A stretch of 58,520 nucleotides of DNA from JAZGER01 sp036480335 (GCA_036480335.1 JAZGGH010000081.1:1-58520); one strand, 5' to 3'; positions 35,604 through 44,944 are shown, counted from the stretch's first letter. Notes: generated by a model from the sequence alone, not told the origin. Numbers and translations are program-made.

Positions 35604-35637
35604 CGCTTTATAGTCATCACATCCTTACTATAAAGCG
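35604..35637. repeat. Perfect 11-base inverted repeat between nif3-like gene and petA
   Basis: CGCTTTATAGT and ACTATAAAGCG are exact reverse complements with a 12-base loop. They lie 112 bases upstream of petA and 70 bases past the nif3-like stop. No U-tract follows on either side, so an operator is as likely as a terminator. Confidence 0.5.
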
Positions 35638-35706
35638 CCGCATAGCATGTCGGAACTCAGCCAGTAAATCAAGTATTAAGTGGGGTATCTCTTGTTTAGA
35701 AAATAC

Positions 35707-36456
35707 TCAAGCCGGATTATCGATATCCACAAATTCATAACTGAGCTGGAACCTGTCAGCCAGCCTGGCCCCCAGCGCCTGCACCCCGAAACGTTCCGTC
35801 GCATGATGCCCGGCGGCAAAGTAATGAATACCTTGCTCCCTGGCAATATGCACGGTATTTTCAGATATTTCACCACTGATAAAAGCATCCAGACCCAGCT
35901 CTGACGCCGATTCCAGATAAGATTGCGCAGCGCCGGTACACCAGCCAAGGGTTTTAATCTGTTCGGGGCCGTGGCCAACGTGCAGAACCTCTCGATTCAC
36001 AGCCTGACTGATCCGTTGCCGCATTTCTTCAGGCGACAGTGCCGTTTCCAGTTCACCTGCACAGGCCAGATCCTGCTTACCAAAATGGCTTTGCACGGCA
36101 ATCCCAAGGCGATCAGCGAGCATGGCGTTATTACCCAGTTGTGGATGTGCATCCAGCGGCAAATGATATGCCAGCAGGCTGATATCGTGGCTCAACAATG
36201 TTTTGATGCGTTGTCGACGCATCCCCGTAAGCGCTGACGATTCACCCTTCCAGAAATAACCATGATGCACAAGCACCAGATCAGCCTCACGTGCCACTGC
36301 CTCATCCAGCAACGCCTGACAGGCGGTCACACCCGCGATTATGCGGCTTACCTCGGGGCATCCCTCGACCTGCAGACCATTTGGACAATAGTCGGAAAAC
36401 AGAGATTTTTCCAATGTTTGATCACACCAGGAAACAATTTCAGTCAGACTCGCCAT
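35707..36456 (-). CDS. Nif3/YbgI-family dinuclear metal protein
   Basis: This 249-residue protein of the GTP cyclohydrolase I type 2/NIF3 family forms a toroidal hexamer with two metal ions. The ligands are visible as LVHHGYFW (about residues 61-68) and AGHHATERFG near the C-terminus. The biochemical role is still uncertain across the family. It lies between petA and a DegS-like gene (divergent), an arrangement conserved in gammaproteobacteria. Confidence 0.93.
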   Translation of the reverse strand: MASLTEIVSWCDQTLEKSLFSDYCPNGLQVEGCPEVSRIIAGVTACQALLDEAVAREADLVLVHHGYFWKGESSALTGMRRQRIKTLLSHDISLLAYHLPLDAHPQLGNNAMLADRLGIAVQSHFGKQDLACAGELETALSPEEMRQRISQAVNREVLHVGHGPEQIKTLGWCTGAAQSYLESASELGLDAFISGEISENTVHIAREQGIHYFAAGHHATERFGVQALGARLADRFQLSYEFVDIDNPA

Positions 36457-36597
36457 AACATTTAACTCTACATATGATTGATTTATATAATAATTTAGCG
36501 GAATTGATCATCTAACAGGAATCAGATAATAAATGCCTGAATTCCATTCGTCCGGGGAGTCAGCGATAATAGCGCATACTGGATAATACCTGATGAG

Positions 36598-37749
36598 ATG
36601 ACCATGTTTTCACAAAGCCTTGCATTCATGCTGCGATCTATCGGCATTGCCACACTGACAATTGTCGCGCTCTGGCTGCTCCAGCCTGAGTGGCTTGTTG
36701 CGCGTGCCTCTTTGCTCGAATCAGCACAGCCAGTTGCCACTCTACAGGCAACCCGACCAACCATTGTCGCCCCCGCTTCCTACGCCGACGCGGTCGAACC
36801 TGCAGCAGCAGCCGTGGTGAATATTTATACCGCAAAAGTAATCACACGACAACGCAACCCCCTACTCGAAGATCCTTTCCTGCGCCACTTCTTTAGACAA
36901 GAAATAAAACCACGCAAGGAAATCCAGACCAGCCTGGGATCTGGTGTCATTTTCTCAAGTGAAGGATACGTTCTCACCAATAACCACATCATTGCCGGTG
37001 CCGATGAAATTCAGGTGTTGTTAAAAGATGGGCGCAGCGCACAGGCCACTGTCGTTGGTGCTGACAAAGATACCGACCTGGCGGTGTTGAATATTGATCT
37101 TGATAACCTGCCCACCCTGCCCATCGGTGACAGCAAACAGTTGCGCGTTGGCGATATAGCACTGGCGATTGGCAATCCATTTGGCGTCGGTCAAACAGTC
37201 ACACTGGGCATTGTTAGCGCTACCGGTCGAAATCAACTAGGTATCAATCGCTATGAAGATTTCATCCAGACAGATGCGGCAATCAACCCTGGCAACTCGG
37301 GCGGCGCCCTGATCAATGCCCACGGCGAACTCATCGGCATCAATACGGCAATATACAGCCGTTCAGGTGGATCACAGGGAATCGGCTTTGCCATTCCGGT
37401 CAACATGGCGCGCATTGTTATGACACAACTTGTCGAGCGCGGCCATGTCGAGCGTGGCTGGATTGGTATTGAGGCACAGGATATTACTCCTGAACTTGCC
37501 CACAGCTTCAATCTGGACACCACCAGAGGATTATTGATAGCGGGTATTTTACGCCGGGGGCCGGCAGATAAGGCTGGGCTGGAACCCGGCGATGTCATCA
37601 AAACGATTGATGGTCAGATTGTTAGCGGCGCCAGTGATGCTATTTACTACATTGCCCAACAGGGACCGGATGTAAAACTTTCTATCACCGGACTGCGAAA
37701 TGGCAAACCTTTTTCTACCAGAGTCACGACGATCAAGCGCCCGGATTAA
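36598..37749 (+). CDS. degS: DegS/AlgW-type periplasmic serine protease
   Basis: This 383-residue protease has an N-terminal membrane anchor (SIGIATLTIVALWLLQ). The trypsin-like domain has catalytic His in TNNHII (about 129), Asp in DTDLAVLN (about 161) and Ser in NPGNSGGAL (about 233). A single PDZ domain follows (about 290-375). One PDZ plus an anchor distinguishes DegS/AlgW from DegP. In relatives it cleaves the anti-sigma factor RseA/MucA on envelope stress. It diverges from the nif3-like gene. Confidence 0.92.
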   Translation: MTMFSQSLAFMLRSIGIATLTIVALWLLQPEWLVARASLLESAQPVATLQATRPTIVAPASYADAVEPAAAAVVNIYTAKVITRQRNPLLEDPFLRHFFRQEIKPRKEIQTSLGSGVIFSSEGYVLTNNHIIAGADEIQVLLKDGRSAQATVVGADKDTDLAVLNIDLDNLPTLPIGDSKQLRVGDIALAIGNPFGVGQTVTLGIVSATGRNQLGINRYEDFIQTDAAINPGNSGGALINAHGELIGINTAIYSRSGGSQGIGFAIPVNMARIVMTQLVERGHVERGWIGIEAQDITPELAHSFNLDTTRGLLIAGILRRGPADKAGLEPGDVIKTIDGQIVSGASDAIYYIAQQGPDVKLSITGLRNGKPFSTRVTTIKRPD

Positions 37750-37791
37750 GGGTGTACAGCCTTCAGAACCCACATGATATAAAATCCAGCC

Positions 37792-38475
37792 ATGCACTTC
37801 ATATTACTATTTCTGATACTGATTTTACTGTTATTTGGCCCCCAGTACTGGGCGCGATATACCTTTAGAAAATATGCCACGCAACTAGACCGTATTGAGG
37901 GGACGGGTGGCGAACTAGCACGTCATTTGCTTGATCGGTTTGATATGGAAAATGTAGGCGTTGAAAAAACCCAGCCGGGCGGAGACCACTACGATCCTGA
38001 AACCCGCATGGTGCGTTTAAGCCCTGATAATTACGACCAGAAATCGTTAACCGCAGTTGCAGTCGCTGCCCACGAAGTCGGGCACGCCATTCAACACCAT
38101 CGAAACGAATCTAAACTGGCGTTGCGCACACGCCTGATAAATGCAACGCAAAAGGCACAAAAATTCGGTGCAGGCGCAATGCTTATTTTTCCAATGGTAA
38201 TGGTCGTTACGCGCGCGCCCTCAGCAGGTTTTCTCATGTTATTAATTGGTTTAATCAGCATGTGCAGCGCCGCGCTGGTTCATCTGGTCACTTTACCCGT
38301 CGAACTGGATGCCAGCTTCGGTAAAGCCATGCCGATACTAAAAAAAGGCTATATTTCCAAACAGGATGAAGCCGCTGTGAATCAAGTTCTGAAAGCCGCA
38401 GCGTGGACATATGTTGCTGCTTCGTTAGCGAGCCTGCTTAATATTGGCCGTTGGATAGCGCTGCTAAGAAGATAA
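37792..38475 (+). CDS. YugP-family membrane zinc metallopeptidase
   Basis: This 227-residue protein has an N-terminal helix (FILLFLILILLLFGPQYW), the zinc site HEVGHAIQHH (about residues 96-105), and helices near FGAGAMLIFPMVMVV and SAGFLMLLIGLISM. A distal LPVELDASFGKAMPIL segment probably supplies the third ligand. Substrates are unknown. It lies 42 bases after degS, possibly co-transcribed. Confidence 0.88.
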   Translation: MHFILLFLILILLLFGPQYWARYTFRKYATQLDRIEGTGGELARHLLDRFDMENVGVEKTQPGGDHYDPETRMVRLSPDNYDQKSLTAVAVAAHEVGHAIQHHRNESKLALRTRLINATQKAQKFGAGAMLIFPMVMVVTRAPSAGFLMLLIGLISMCSAALVHLVTLPVELDASFGKAMPILKKGYISKQDEAAVNQVLKAAAWTYVAASLASLLNIGRWIALLRR

Positions 38476-38520
38476 GGTAAAAACGCACTTTCGTATTCAA
38501 TTCTTTGGGGTCTTGGCATA

Positions 38521-38668
38521 AGGAGAGTATAGACAGCTTAGTCTTACTAAGAAGTGACTCCTTTACGATCAGCCCATTGCGGTTTTCAATCACGGAATGC
38601 CCCAGATACACCATTTTGGCTCCATCACCTCGGGACTTTTTATAGCTTCTGGCATCCGGGTCTGTTTC
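38521..38668 (-). pseudogene. IS5-type transposase fragment
   Basis: The minus-strand frame reads ETDPDARSYKKSRGDGAKM, then VYLGHSVIENRNGLIV and KESLLSKTKLS. The TDPDARxYxK and GHxxxENRNGLIV blocks belong to the middle of IS5-family transposases. Everything before and after is gone, so this is a relic. It fills the 280-base gap between the zinc peptidase and the DUF3622 gene. Confidence 0.78.
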
Positions 38669-38754
38669 GATGCATGCGTCTCTATATGTAGCATTTATGC
38701 CTCAGGGTGAGTACTCTTCGCCATATTAAACAAATACCTGGGAACATTAATATT

Positions 38755-38982
38755 ATGTCCAAGAGCAAGAAATATAACTGTCGTGTCGTACAAAATGGCG
38801 CTGAATGGACGGCTGAGATCATTCGACTCAAAACATCGAAAGAAACAATCGTATCTAAAAGTAAGGGCGGATTTTCCTCTGAAGCTGAAGCACAGATTTG
38901 GGGTCAAACGGAGCTTCAACCTTTCCTGAAAAGCCTGAAAGAAAGTAACAAACGTCACAATGAGAAACGTGGACAGGGCTGA
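38755..38982 (+). CDS. DUF3622-family small protein
   Basis: This is a 75-residue basic cytoplasmic protein (KKYNCRVVQNGAEWTAEII, SKSKGGFSSEAEAQIWG). The pattern matches the uncharacterised DUF3622 family of gammaproteobacteria. I chose the ATG at 38755, which opens the conserved region; the longest frame would add 16 unrelated residues. It is followed 9 bases later by the VF530-like gene. Confidence 0.8.
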   Translation: MSKSKKYNCRVVQNGAEWTAEIIRLKTSKETIVSKSKGGFSSEAEAQIWGQTELQPFLKSLKESNKRHNEKRGQG

Positions 38983-38991
38983 TTCCAGTAT

Positions 38992-39234
38992 ATGAGTGAA
39001 AAGCAGGCGAACAACCCTTTGCACGGAATTACACTGGAACAGATCATAAATAGTCTGGTCGAGCATTACGGTTGGGATGAGCTGGGTATTCGTATTCCTG
39101 TACGTTGTTTTACAAGCGGCCCTTCAGTGAAGTCCAGTCTTAAATTTTTACGTAAAACGCCATGGGCAAGAACTAAGGTGGAGAACTTGTATATTGCTAC
39201 ACAGAAGAGCGGGCAAGTGTGGGGGCAAAATTAA
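38992..39234 (+). CDS. VF530-family (DUF2132) putative DNA-binding protein
   Basis: This 80-residue protein has the motifs NPLHGITLEQIINSLVEHYGW and LKFLRKTPWAR-KVE-LY characteristic of the VF530 family. A structure of a Vibrio homologue suggested DNA binding, but no role is established. It sits 9 bases after the DUF3622 gene. Confidence 0.85.
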   Translation: MSEKQANNPLHGITLEQIINSLVEHYGWDELGIRIPVRCFTSGPSVKSSLKFLRKTPWARTKVENLYIATQKSGQVWGQN

Positions 39235-39318
39235 TTACACCCTCTCCGTACATTTTACTGTGAAAGATGGATCAATCTTGCCCGTGCCATTATGAGCGGC
39301 TTTGTAATTTCTATTACA

Positions 39319-40305
39319 TCAATGCATTTCAACACAGATTTTCTTAGCCCGAACTGCCTTCACCGTTTTAAATACAATCAAAGCGATCACCGCAGTAAGA
39401 ATCACAGATAAAATGCCTGCGATATTTAGAAACAGGATTTTTTGTGTTAAGTGGTGCATCACAAAGCTCGCGATAGTAATCGCCGCAATAGGGAAAGAGT
39501 ATGCCCACCACGATAAAAAGAAGGGTAAGCTGGCAAATCTTCTGGCTTGTGAAAACAATAAAATTGTTAAAAACAGGCCCATGTAATACAAAATATTGGC
39601 AAAGTTATCCAGGCCACTGTTTAGCTTTACATAAGCCACAAAGCCTACGGTGGGTGGTGCAATCAAGATAAAAAATGTGGGCACTAAATGTGTCGGCAAA
39701 GGGTTGTGGAACATAATGCGGTAAAAGAAAATCGTAAAAAGAATAATCCAGAACATCATGCCAATACTAAAGAAAAACCATGAAATTTCGACATAGCCAA
39801 AGTGCATTCCTGCAACCGGCACCAGAACATTACCCACAGCAGGGATAAACCATGCAGGACTGATGTGCTGGATTTGATAGTGTTCGTGATGCATCCAGCT
39901 ATTGACTACAAACAAAAACAGCATGAAATGGACGATAGTTCCGATAATCCACAAGGCCTCAGAAAGTAACGGCGCAACACTTATCATGACAATAGCAAGG
40001 AGCAGCATCCCTATTGAAAAGGCGGGAAAAAAACTCAGCTTTACGGGATGTTTTAATTCTGCAATAACAGCGTTTGGCAGCTTAATCATCTTTGCCAGAT
40101 AAATTCCTGAAATGCCTAAAAACATCGAAAAGGTAAGCCAGGCCAAAATATCTGTGGTTACGACAGGTAATTCATTTAGCTCAAAGATTTTCTGCCATAC
40201 AATCGTGAAACCTGACAAGCCCATAATTATTGAGAAAAATGAAATGGGAAAGTTTTTTAAACGCTCTTCATTCTTGCTGACTGATTTCTGAATTGTATCG
40301 TTCAT
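39319..40305 (-). CDS. SLAC1/TehA-family anion transporter
   Basis: This 328-residue membrane protein with ten predicted helices belongs to the tellurite-resistance/dicarboxylate transporter (TDT, SLAC1) family, seen from FPISFFSIIMGLSGFTIVW and WFIPAVGNVLVPVAG. Members pass anions such as nitrate, chloride or malate. The substrate here cannot be read from sequence. It stands alone, convergent with the VF530 gene and divergent from leuA. Confidence 0.85.
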   Translation of the reverse strand: MNDTIQKSVSKNEERLKNFPISFFSIIMGLSGFTIVWQKIFELNELPVVTTDILAWLTFSMFLGISGIYLAKMIKLPNAVIAELKHPVKLSFFPAFSIGMLLLAIVMISVAPLLSEALWIIGTIVHFMLFLFVVNSWMHHEHYQIQHISPAWFIPAVGNVLVPVAGMHFGYVEISWFFFSIGMMFWIILFTIFFYRIMFHNPLPTHLVPTFFILIAPPTVGFVAYVKLNSGLDNFANILYYMGLFLTILLFSQARRFASLPFFLSWWAYSFPIAAITIASFVMHHLTQKILFLNIAGILSVILTAVIALIVFKTVKAVRAKKICVEMH

Positions 40306-40489
40306 AACTATTGTCCTTGATATTCTGATTGCACATATTTCCAGCTATGCAAATTTATTTAAATAATGCAACATTAGAGTATTCTAATATAATATATGGT
40401 AATCCTCAATTTCCATTAAATTTTTATTACAGCCAGCCGATTTCATGTGCTATATTCACTAATAAGTCGAACTGAAGAAACAAACCTAC

Positions 40490-40591
40490 ATGCAACCATT
40501 CATCACATCACAGGTTTTTTTAACAGCGCTCCTTCCGAGCAGGCTTTCTAACGTCCTGCTATCGCTACGACTGCTGCCTGCGGGCAGATAA
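40490..40591 (+). CDS. leuL: Leucine-rich leader peptide upstream of leuA
   Basis: This 33-codon frame starts ATG CAA CCA and ends TAA. It contains nine leucine codons, with runs ALLPSRL and VLLSLRLL, far above chance. It ends 116 bases before leuA. A plausible -10 TATATT lies at about 40451-40456, with no strong -35. This is the layout of a leucine-sensing attenuator: scarce charged tRNA-Leu stalls the ribosome in the leader. The last Leu codons (40564-40573) pair perfectly with 40681-40690 just before leuA. Confidence 0.65.
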   Translation: MQPFITSQVFLTALLPSRLSNVLLSLRLLPAGR

Positions 40592-40691
40592 TTTCGCCTG
40601 GCGAGGCCAAACGTATTCTCATACCATTACTAATACTCAAGCCTGCTGAAGATTTGCTATGCTTGTATGAATAAGGCTATCAGTCGTAGCC
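40564..40691 (+). promoter_or_regulatory. Candidate leuA attenuator with alternative pairings
   Basis: GCTACGACTG (40564-40573, inside the leader's Leu codons) is the exact complement of CAGTCGTAGC (40681-40690). The latter also takes part in a local hairpin, GGCTA (40675-40679) with TAGCC (40687-40691). The two pairings exclude each other. The right-hand arm ends 17 bases before the leuA ATG, next to its likely SD (GGGACGGA). No U-tract is present, so control may act on leuA translation rather than by termination. Confidence 0.5.
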
Positions 40692-40707
40692 GGGACGGAA
40701 TATTTAC

Positions 40708-42282
40708 ATGAAACCAGAAAAACCCAGTTCAGACACCCATTCAGATAAATTAATTATTTTTGATACCACCTTGCGTGACGGCGAACAGAGCCCGGGCGCA
40801 TCCATGACAAAAGATGAAAAAGTGCGCATTGCCAGAGCACTGGAACGGATGCATGTTGATATCATTGAGGCGGGTTTTCCGATTGCCAGTATCGGTGATT
40901 TTGAAGCCGTCAGGGCGGTTGCGGCGGCGGTCAGTGATTCGACCATCTGTGGGCTGGCGCGGGCACTTGACCGAGATATTGAACGTGCCGGTGAAGCATT
41001 AAAACCGGCCAGATCATCGCGAATTCATACTTTTATCGCCACTTCTCCCATCCATATGAAAATGAAATTACGGATGCAACCGGATCAGGTACTGGAGCAG
41101 GCAGTTAAAGCGGTTAAGAAGGCGCGTCAGTATACGGATGATGTTGAATTCTCACCGGAAGATGCGGGTCGCTCGGATTTCGATTTTCTGTGCCGGGTGC
41201 TTGAGGCGGTTATCGATGCGGGCGCAACCACGGTGAACATCCCTGATACCGTTGGCTATAACCTGCCCCACCAGTTTGGCGATCTCATTAAAAACCTGAT
41301 CGAACGTGTTCCGAATGCTGACAAGGCGGTTTTTTCGGTTCATTGCCATAATGATCTTGGTCTTGCAGTTGCCAATTCCTTATCGGCAGTCATCAATGGT
41401 GCCAGACAGGTTGAATGCACCATCAATGGCCTGGGCGAACGCGCCGGTAATGCCGCACTGGAAGAAATAGTGATGGCGGTCCGCACACGCCAGGATATTT
41501 TCAGTTGTCAGACAGATCTTGATACAACGCAGATTGTTCCCTGCTCCCGGCTGGTATCGAGCATTACCGGGTTTGCTGTACAGCCCAATAAAGCCATTGT
41601 CGGTGCCAATGCCTTCGCACACGAATCAGGCATTCATCAGGATGGCGTGTTAAAAAGCCGCGAGACTTACGAAATCATGCGTGCTCAGGATGTTGGCTGG
41701 AGTGACAACCGTATCGTGCTCGGCAAACATTCCGGCCGTAATGCTTTGCGCTCACGCCTTGAAGAGCTCGGCATTACTCTTGATTCCGAGGATGCTCTGA
41801 ATGATGCTTTCACACGTTTCAAAGAACTTGCCGACAAAAAGCATGAGGTGTTTGATGAAGACTTGCAGGCGCTGGTAACGGATATCAGTCTTGCTGCAGC
41901 CGCTGATCATTTCAAACTTATCGCTCTGCATGTTTGCTCGGAAACCGGCGAGACTCCGGACGCTTCGGTGACGGTATCAGTTGATGGTGAGGAAAAGCAG
42001 GCCAGCGCAACGGGCGGTGGGCCGGTAGATGCGGCTTTCAAGGCTATCGAGAAAATCATTGCCAGCAATGCCCATTTACTGCTTTATTCGGTCAATAATA
42101 TCACCAGTGGTACCGATGCTCAGGGAGAAGTCACTGTGCGGCTGGAAAAAAATGGCCGCATTGTCCAGGGACAGGGTGCAGACACGGATATTGTGATCGC
42201 TTCAGCGCGCGCCTATATCACTGCCATGTGTAAGCTATCTCTTTCCGATGACCGGGCACATCCACAGCGTGGCGAGGTGTAG
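40708..42282 (+). CDS. leuA: 2-isopropylmalate synthase
   Basis: This 524-residue enzyme condenses acetyl-CoA with 2-ketoisovalerate, the first step of leucine synthesis. The HMGL-like TIM barrel has FDTTLRDGEQSPG (residues 18-30), the metal motif VHCHNDLG and NGLGERAGNAALEE, then HQDGVLKSRETYEIM. The C-terminal leucine-binding regulatory domain spans about 395-510. This is the long leuA type 1 form. It is preceded by a leucine-rich leader. Downstream genes are unrelated to leucine. Confidence 0.96.
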   Translation: MKPEKPSSDTHSDKLIIFDTTLRDGEQSPGASMTKDEKVRIARALERMHVDIIEAGFPIASIGDFEAVRAVAAAVSDSTICGLARALDRDIERAGEALKPARSSRIHTFIATSPIHMKMKLRMQPDQVLEQAVKAVKKARQYTDDVEFSPEDAGRSDFDFLCRVLEAVIDAGATTVNIPDTVGYNLPHQFGDLIKNLIERVPNADKAVFSVHCHNDLGLAVANSLSAVINGARQVECTINGLGERAGNAALEEIVMAVRTRQDIFSCQTDLDTTQIVPCSRLVSSITGFAVQPNKAIVGANAFAHESGIHQDGVLKSRETYEIMRAQDVGWSDNRIVLGKHSGRNALRSRLEELGITLDSEDALNDAFTRFKELADKKHEVFDEDLQALVTDISLAAAADHFKLIALHVCSETGETPDASVTVSVDGEEKQASATGGGPVDAAFKAIEKIIASNAHLLLYSVNNITSGTDAQGEVTVRLEKNGRIVQGQGADTDIVIASARAYITAMCKLSLSDDRAHPQRGEV

Positions 42283-42291
42283 TTAGTCATT

Positions 42292-43023
42292 ATGCCAGGG
42301 TCGCCAGACAATCGCCTGCAACAGGCATATCTCAAAGCTATGGGTATTCATTGCTGGGTGTCTCGCAACGCTGGTCCCGACTCTGGCGCTATTGAAGAAG
42401 CCGTAATCACTGCCTCACCTGTGGTCAAATCGCCAGCCGAAATTCAGCCTGACAAGCTGCTCGCTCCCGACTGGCAAACGCTCGAACAACAGGTACAGAC
42501 TTGTACTCGCTGTGAGTTACATACAAGCCGCACACAAACGGTTTTTGGTGTCGGTGACAGGAATACTGACTGGTTAATCATTGGTGAAGCACCCGGCCAC
42601 GATGAAGATCTGCAGGGCGAGCCTTTTGTCGGTCGTGCCGGCCAGCTGCTTACCGCCATGCTCAAGGCCATTGGTCTACAACGCCAGCAAGTTTTTATAG
42701 CCAATATCCTCAAGTGCCGACCACCGAATAACCGCGATCCTTCTGCCGAAGAAGTGAGCTGTTGCGAAGCCTATCTGGCGCAGCAGATTGATCTGATTCA
42801 GCCCAAAATCATACTGGCTGTCGGTCGCATTGCGGCACAAAACCTGTTGAAAACGGATACACCCATTGGCAAACTCCGCAGTCAGATTCATCACTACGGC
42901 AAATCAGATATTCCGGTCATTGCAACCTACCACCCGGCTTACCTGTTACGTTCACCTCTGGAAAAACGCAAAGCCTGGGATGATCTGCAGTTAGCCAGAA
43001 ACATCATTAATCAAAAAATATGA
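42292..43023 (+). CDS. Uracil-DNA glycosylase, family 4-type
   Basis: This 243-residue DNA repair enzyme removes uracil from DNA. An N-terminal leader of about 60 residues precedes the iron-sulfur Cys pair CTRCELHTSR. The uracil-pocket motif is GEAPGHDEDLQGEPFVGRAGQ, followed by KCRPPNNRDP and SCCEAYL (remaining Cys ligands) and the HPAYLLR motif. The variable N-terminus resembles that of DNA polymerase-related UDGs found next to rimI in many gammaproteobacteria. It overlaps rimI by 4 bases. Confidence 0.93.
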   Translation: MPGSPDNRLQQAYLKAMGIHCWVSRNAGPDSGAIEEAVITASPVVKSPAEIQPDKLLAPDWQTLEQQVQTCTRCELHTSRTQTVFGVGDRNTDWLIIGEAPGHDEDLQGEPFVGRAGQLLTAMLKAIGLQRQQVFIANILKCRPPNNRDPSAEEVSCCEAYLAQQIDLIQPKIILAVGRIAAQNLLKTDTPIGKLRSQIHHYGKSDIPVIATYHPAYLLRSPLEKRKAWDDLQLARNIINQKI

Positions 43024-43484
43024 ATGCTGTTATCAAAGCACCTCATGCAAGGGTGCGCCCATTAACCGTCGCCGATCTTGAAGCCGTTATGTCGATTGAA
43101 AACTCCGCTTATGAGTTTCCATGGAGCATAGGCATTTTCCGAGATTGTCTGAAAGCAGGCTATGATGGCTGGTGTCTTGATATCGATGAAACGCTAATCG
43201 GCTATAGCGTATTGAGTAGAGGTGCAGGCGAAGCGCATATTCTGAATATCACCATTACTCCGGAACAGCAGGGCAAGGGCTACGGCCGCAAACTACTCGA
43301 ACACATGCAGTATCTGGCCAAACGTTACCAGGTTGAATGCCTGCTACTGGAAGTTAGATCCTCCAACAAGGCAGCCAAGTATCTTTACGAATCGTCCGGA
43401 TTCAATGAAATAGGCCGACGGCCAGGTTACTACCCAGCCAGTCAGGGACGCGAAGATGCGGTTATCTTCGCCTATGTTCCATAA
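43020..43484 (+). CDS. rimI: Ribosomal protein S18 alanine N-acetyltransferase
   Basis: This 154-residue GNAT acetyltransferase has the acetyl-CoA loop EQQGKGYGRKLL and the RimI signatures YEFPWSIGIFRDCL and LEVRSSNKAAKYLYESSGF. It acetylates the N-terminus of ribosomal protein S18. It is translationally coupled to the upstream glycosylase through ATGA. Confidence 0.93.
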   Translation: MNAVIKAPHARVRPLTVADLEAVMSIENSAYEFPWSIGIFRDCLKAGYDGWCLDIDETLIGYSVLSRGAGEAHILNITITPEQQGKGYGRKLLEHMQYLAKRYQVECLLLEVRSSNKAAKYLYESSGFNEIGRRPGYYPASQGREDAVIFAYVP

Positions 43485-43495
43485 AACATACTCAA

Positions 43496-43637
43496 GGGCA
43501 CCTTCTATTAATCAGGATTTTCATCTGAGTTCAAGGCGAATCAATTTTGAGAATCGCAGTATATAAGGCATATATGAGGATCGCAAAAAATCATTCAACG
43601 CAGAAATCGGGCGAAAAGACGATTAATAGAGGCACCC
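43496..43637 (+). mobile_element. MITE-like inverted-repeat element, copy 2
   Basis: The same length and orientation as copy 1 (142 bases). The ends are GGGCACCTTCTATTAATC and GATTAATAGAGGCACCC, inverted repeats of about 17 bases with one indel. It lies between the convergent rimI and PilZ genes. Confidence 0.82.
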
Positions 43638-43650
43638 TAAGGAGCTTTGA

Positions 43651-44061
43651 TCAGACCGTCTCTGTCTCATATTCTGTTGCTCGTACAAGATCATCATCCA
43701 GCACCAGACGTTTTCGAGCAACCCCAGGACGATCCATGGATTTATATTTTATCAGTTCTGCAATAACAGTTTCAGTTTCTGCTTCATCACCTGTGAAAGT
43801 AAAAACGATATGATTTTCATCAATACGCTCAACATTTGCACTCAGCTTACGCTTCAGGGTTTCATTACCCGTCCAGATTTTAAAGCTTAGCAGTACCACC
43901 TTGTGATTGGGTAACAACTGCCCCGTGTGCAACATAACAGCGATCCCTTGCTTGCTGATGTTTTCAGCATATCCTGCGCAATACCCCAATGAAGACTGTG
44001 CAATTTTTATTTCTACGAGAACGCGTTCACGCGGAGACCGTCGTTGATCTTTAGCAGCCAT
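43651..44061 (-). CDS. PilZ-domain protein
   Basis: This 136-residue protein is nearly all one PilZ domain. The c-di-GMP-binding arginine motif RRSPRERV lies at residues 7-14 and ENISKQGI (N-x-S-x-x-G) at about 40-47. Both binding motifs are intact, so it is likely a real c-di-GMP receptor. Its target is not evident. It follows tatD on the same strand with about 90 bases between, right beside MITE copy 2. Confidence 0.88.
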   Translation of the reverse strand: MAAKDQRRSPRERVLVEIKIAQSSLGYCAGYAENISKQGIAVMLHTGQLLPNHKVVLLSFKIWTGNETLKRKLSANVERIDENHIVFTFTGDEAETETVIAELIKYKSMDRPGVARKRLVLDDDLVRATEYETETV

Positions 44062-44152
44062 GTTTAATACCCTTATTTAATTCAATACAGAACCTGTCTG
44101 GTTACTGTGAATTAACGGCGACTGCGATAGTGACTTTAGGAGTGTCTTAGGA

Positions 44153-44938
44153 TCAGGAGTGGCTTGAGCGAACTGCCCCTGAAAACAGAGTATAGAAGTT
44201 TTCCGTTGTTGTTTCCGCGATCTGTTCAAATGATTGCTGACGCAATTCTGCAATATATTCCGCAACATAGCGCACATAAGCAGGTTCGTTAGGTTTGCCG
44301 CGTTTAGGAACTGGCGCAAGATAAGGGGAATCTGTTTCCACCAGAATACGATCAAGCGGCACTTTTTTTGCCACTTCTTTGAGGTCTGTCGCATTTTTAA
44401 AAGTGACAATGCCAGAAAACGAAATATAAAAATTCATATCCAGGGCTTTTTTCGCCATTTCCCAGTCTTCGGTAAAGCAATGCAGGACACCACCGGCATC
44501 CCTGGCATCCTCTTCCTGCATAATTGCCAAAGTATCTTCTCTTGCTGCACGGGTATGTACAATGACAGGTTTATCGGTTGCCTTCGATGCACGAATATGG
44601 CGCCTGAAACGTTCTCGCTGCCATTCCACATCACCCTCTATCCTGAAATAATCCAGTCCGGTTTCACCGATGGCAACAATTTTTTCGTCTGCAGCCAGGG
44701 AAACCAGTGTGTCTTCGTCGGGATCGGATACATCTTCATAATCCGGATGCACGCCGACGGATACCGAAATCTGCGGGTAATCTTTAACCAGCTCCAGCAT
44801 CGCCGGAAAACGCTCAAGACTGACAGAAACGCAGAGCATATGTTCAATGCCCTGTTCTGCAGCATTTTCGAGAAAAGTAGCGATGGGGGTGTCCTCGATT
44901 TTGAGCATATCGAGGTGACAATGTGAATCAACTAGCAT
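44153..44938 (-). CDS. TatD-family metal-dependent hydrolase
   Basis: This 261-residue TIM-barrel nuclease has the metal motif DSHCHLD at residues 4-10, GETGLDYF, VIVHTRAA, LHCFTEDW and ETDSPYLAPVP. TatD proteins act as 3'-5' DNA exonucleases or D-aminoacyl-tRNA deacylases; the YcfH-like subgroup is often next to holB and pilZ, as here. MITE copy 3 separates it from pilZ. Confidence 0.93.
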   Translation of the reverse strand: MLVDSHCHLDMLKIEDTPIATFLENAAEQGIEHMLCVSVSLERFPAMLELVKDYPQISVSVGVHPDYEDVSDPDEDTLVSLAADEKIVAIGETGLDYFRIEGDVEWQRERFRRHIRASKATDKPVIVHTRAAREDTLAIMQEEDARDAGGVLHCFTEDWEMAKKALDMNFYISFSGIVTFKNATDLKEVAKKVPLDRILVETDSPYLAPVPKRGKPNEPAYVRYVAEYIAELRQQSFEQIAETTTENFYTLFSGAVRSSHS

Positions 44939-44944
44939 ATAAAA

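Noticed and set aside
38707..38754. N-terminal extension of the DUF3622 gene
   Set aside because: The 16 extra residues have no family match, and the internal ATG at 38755 starts the conserved region.
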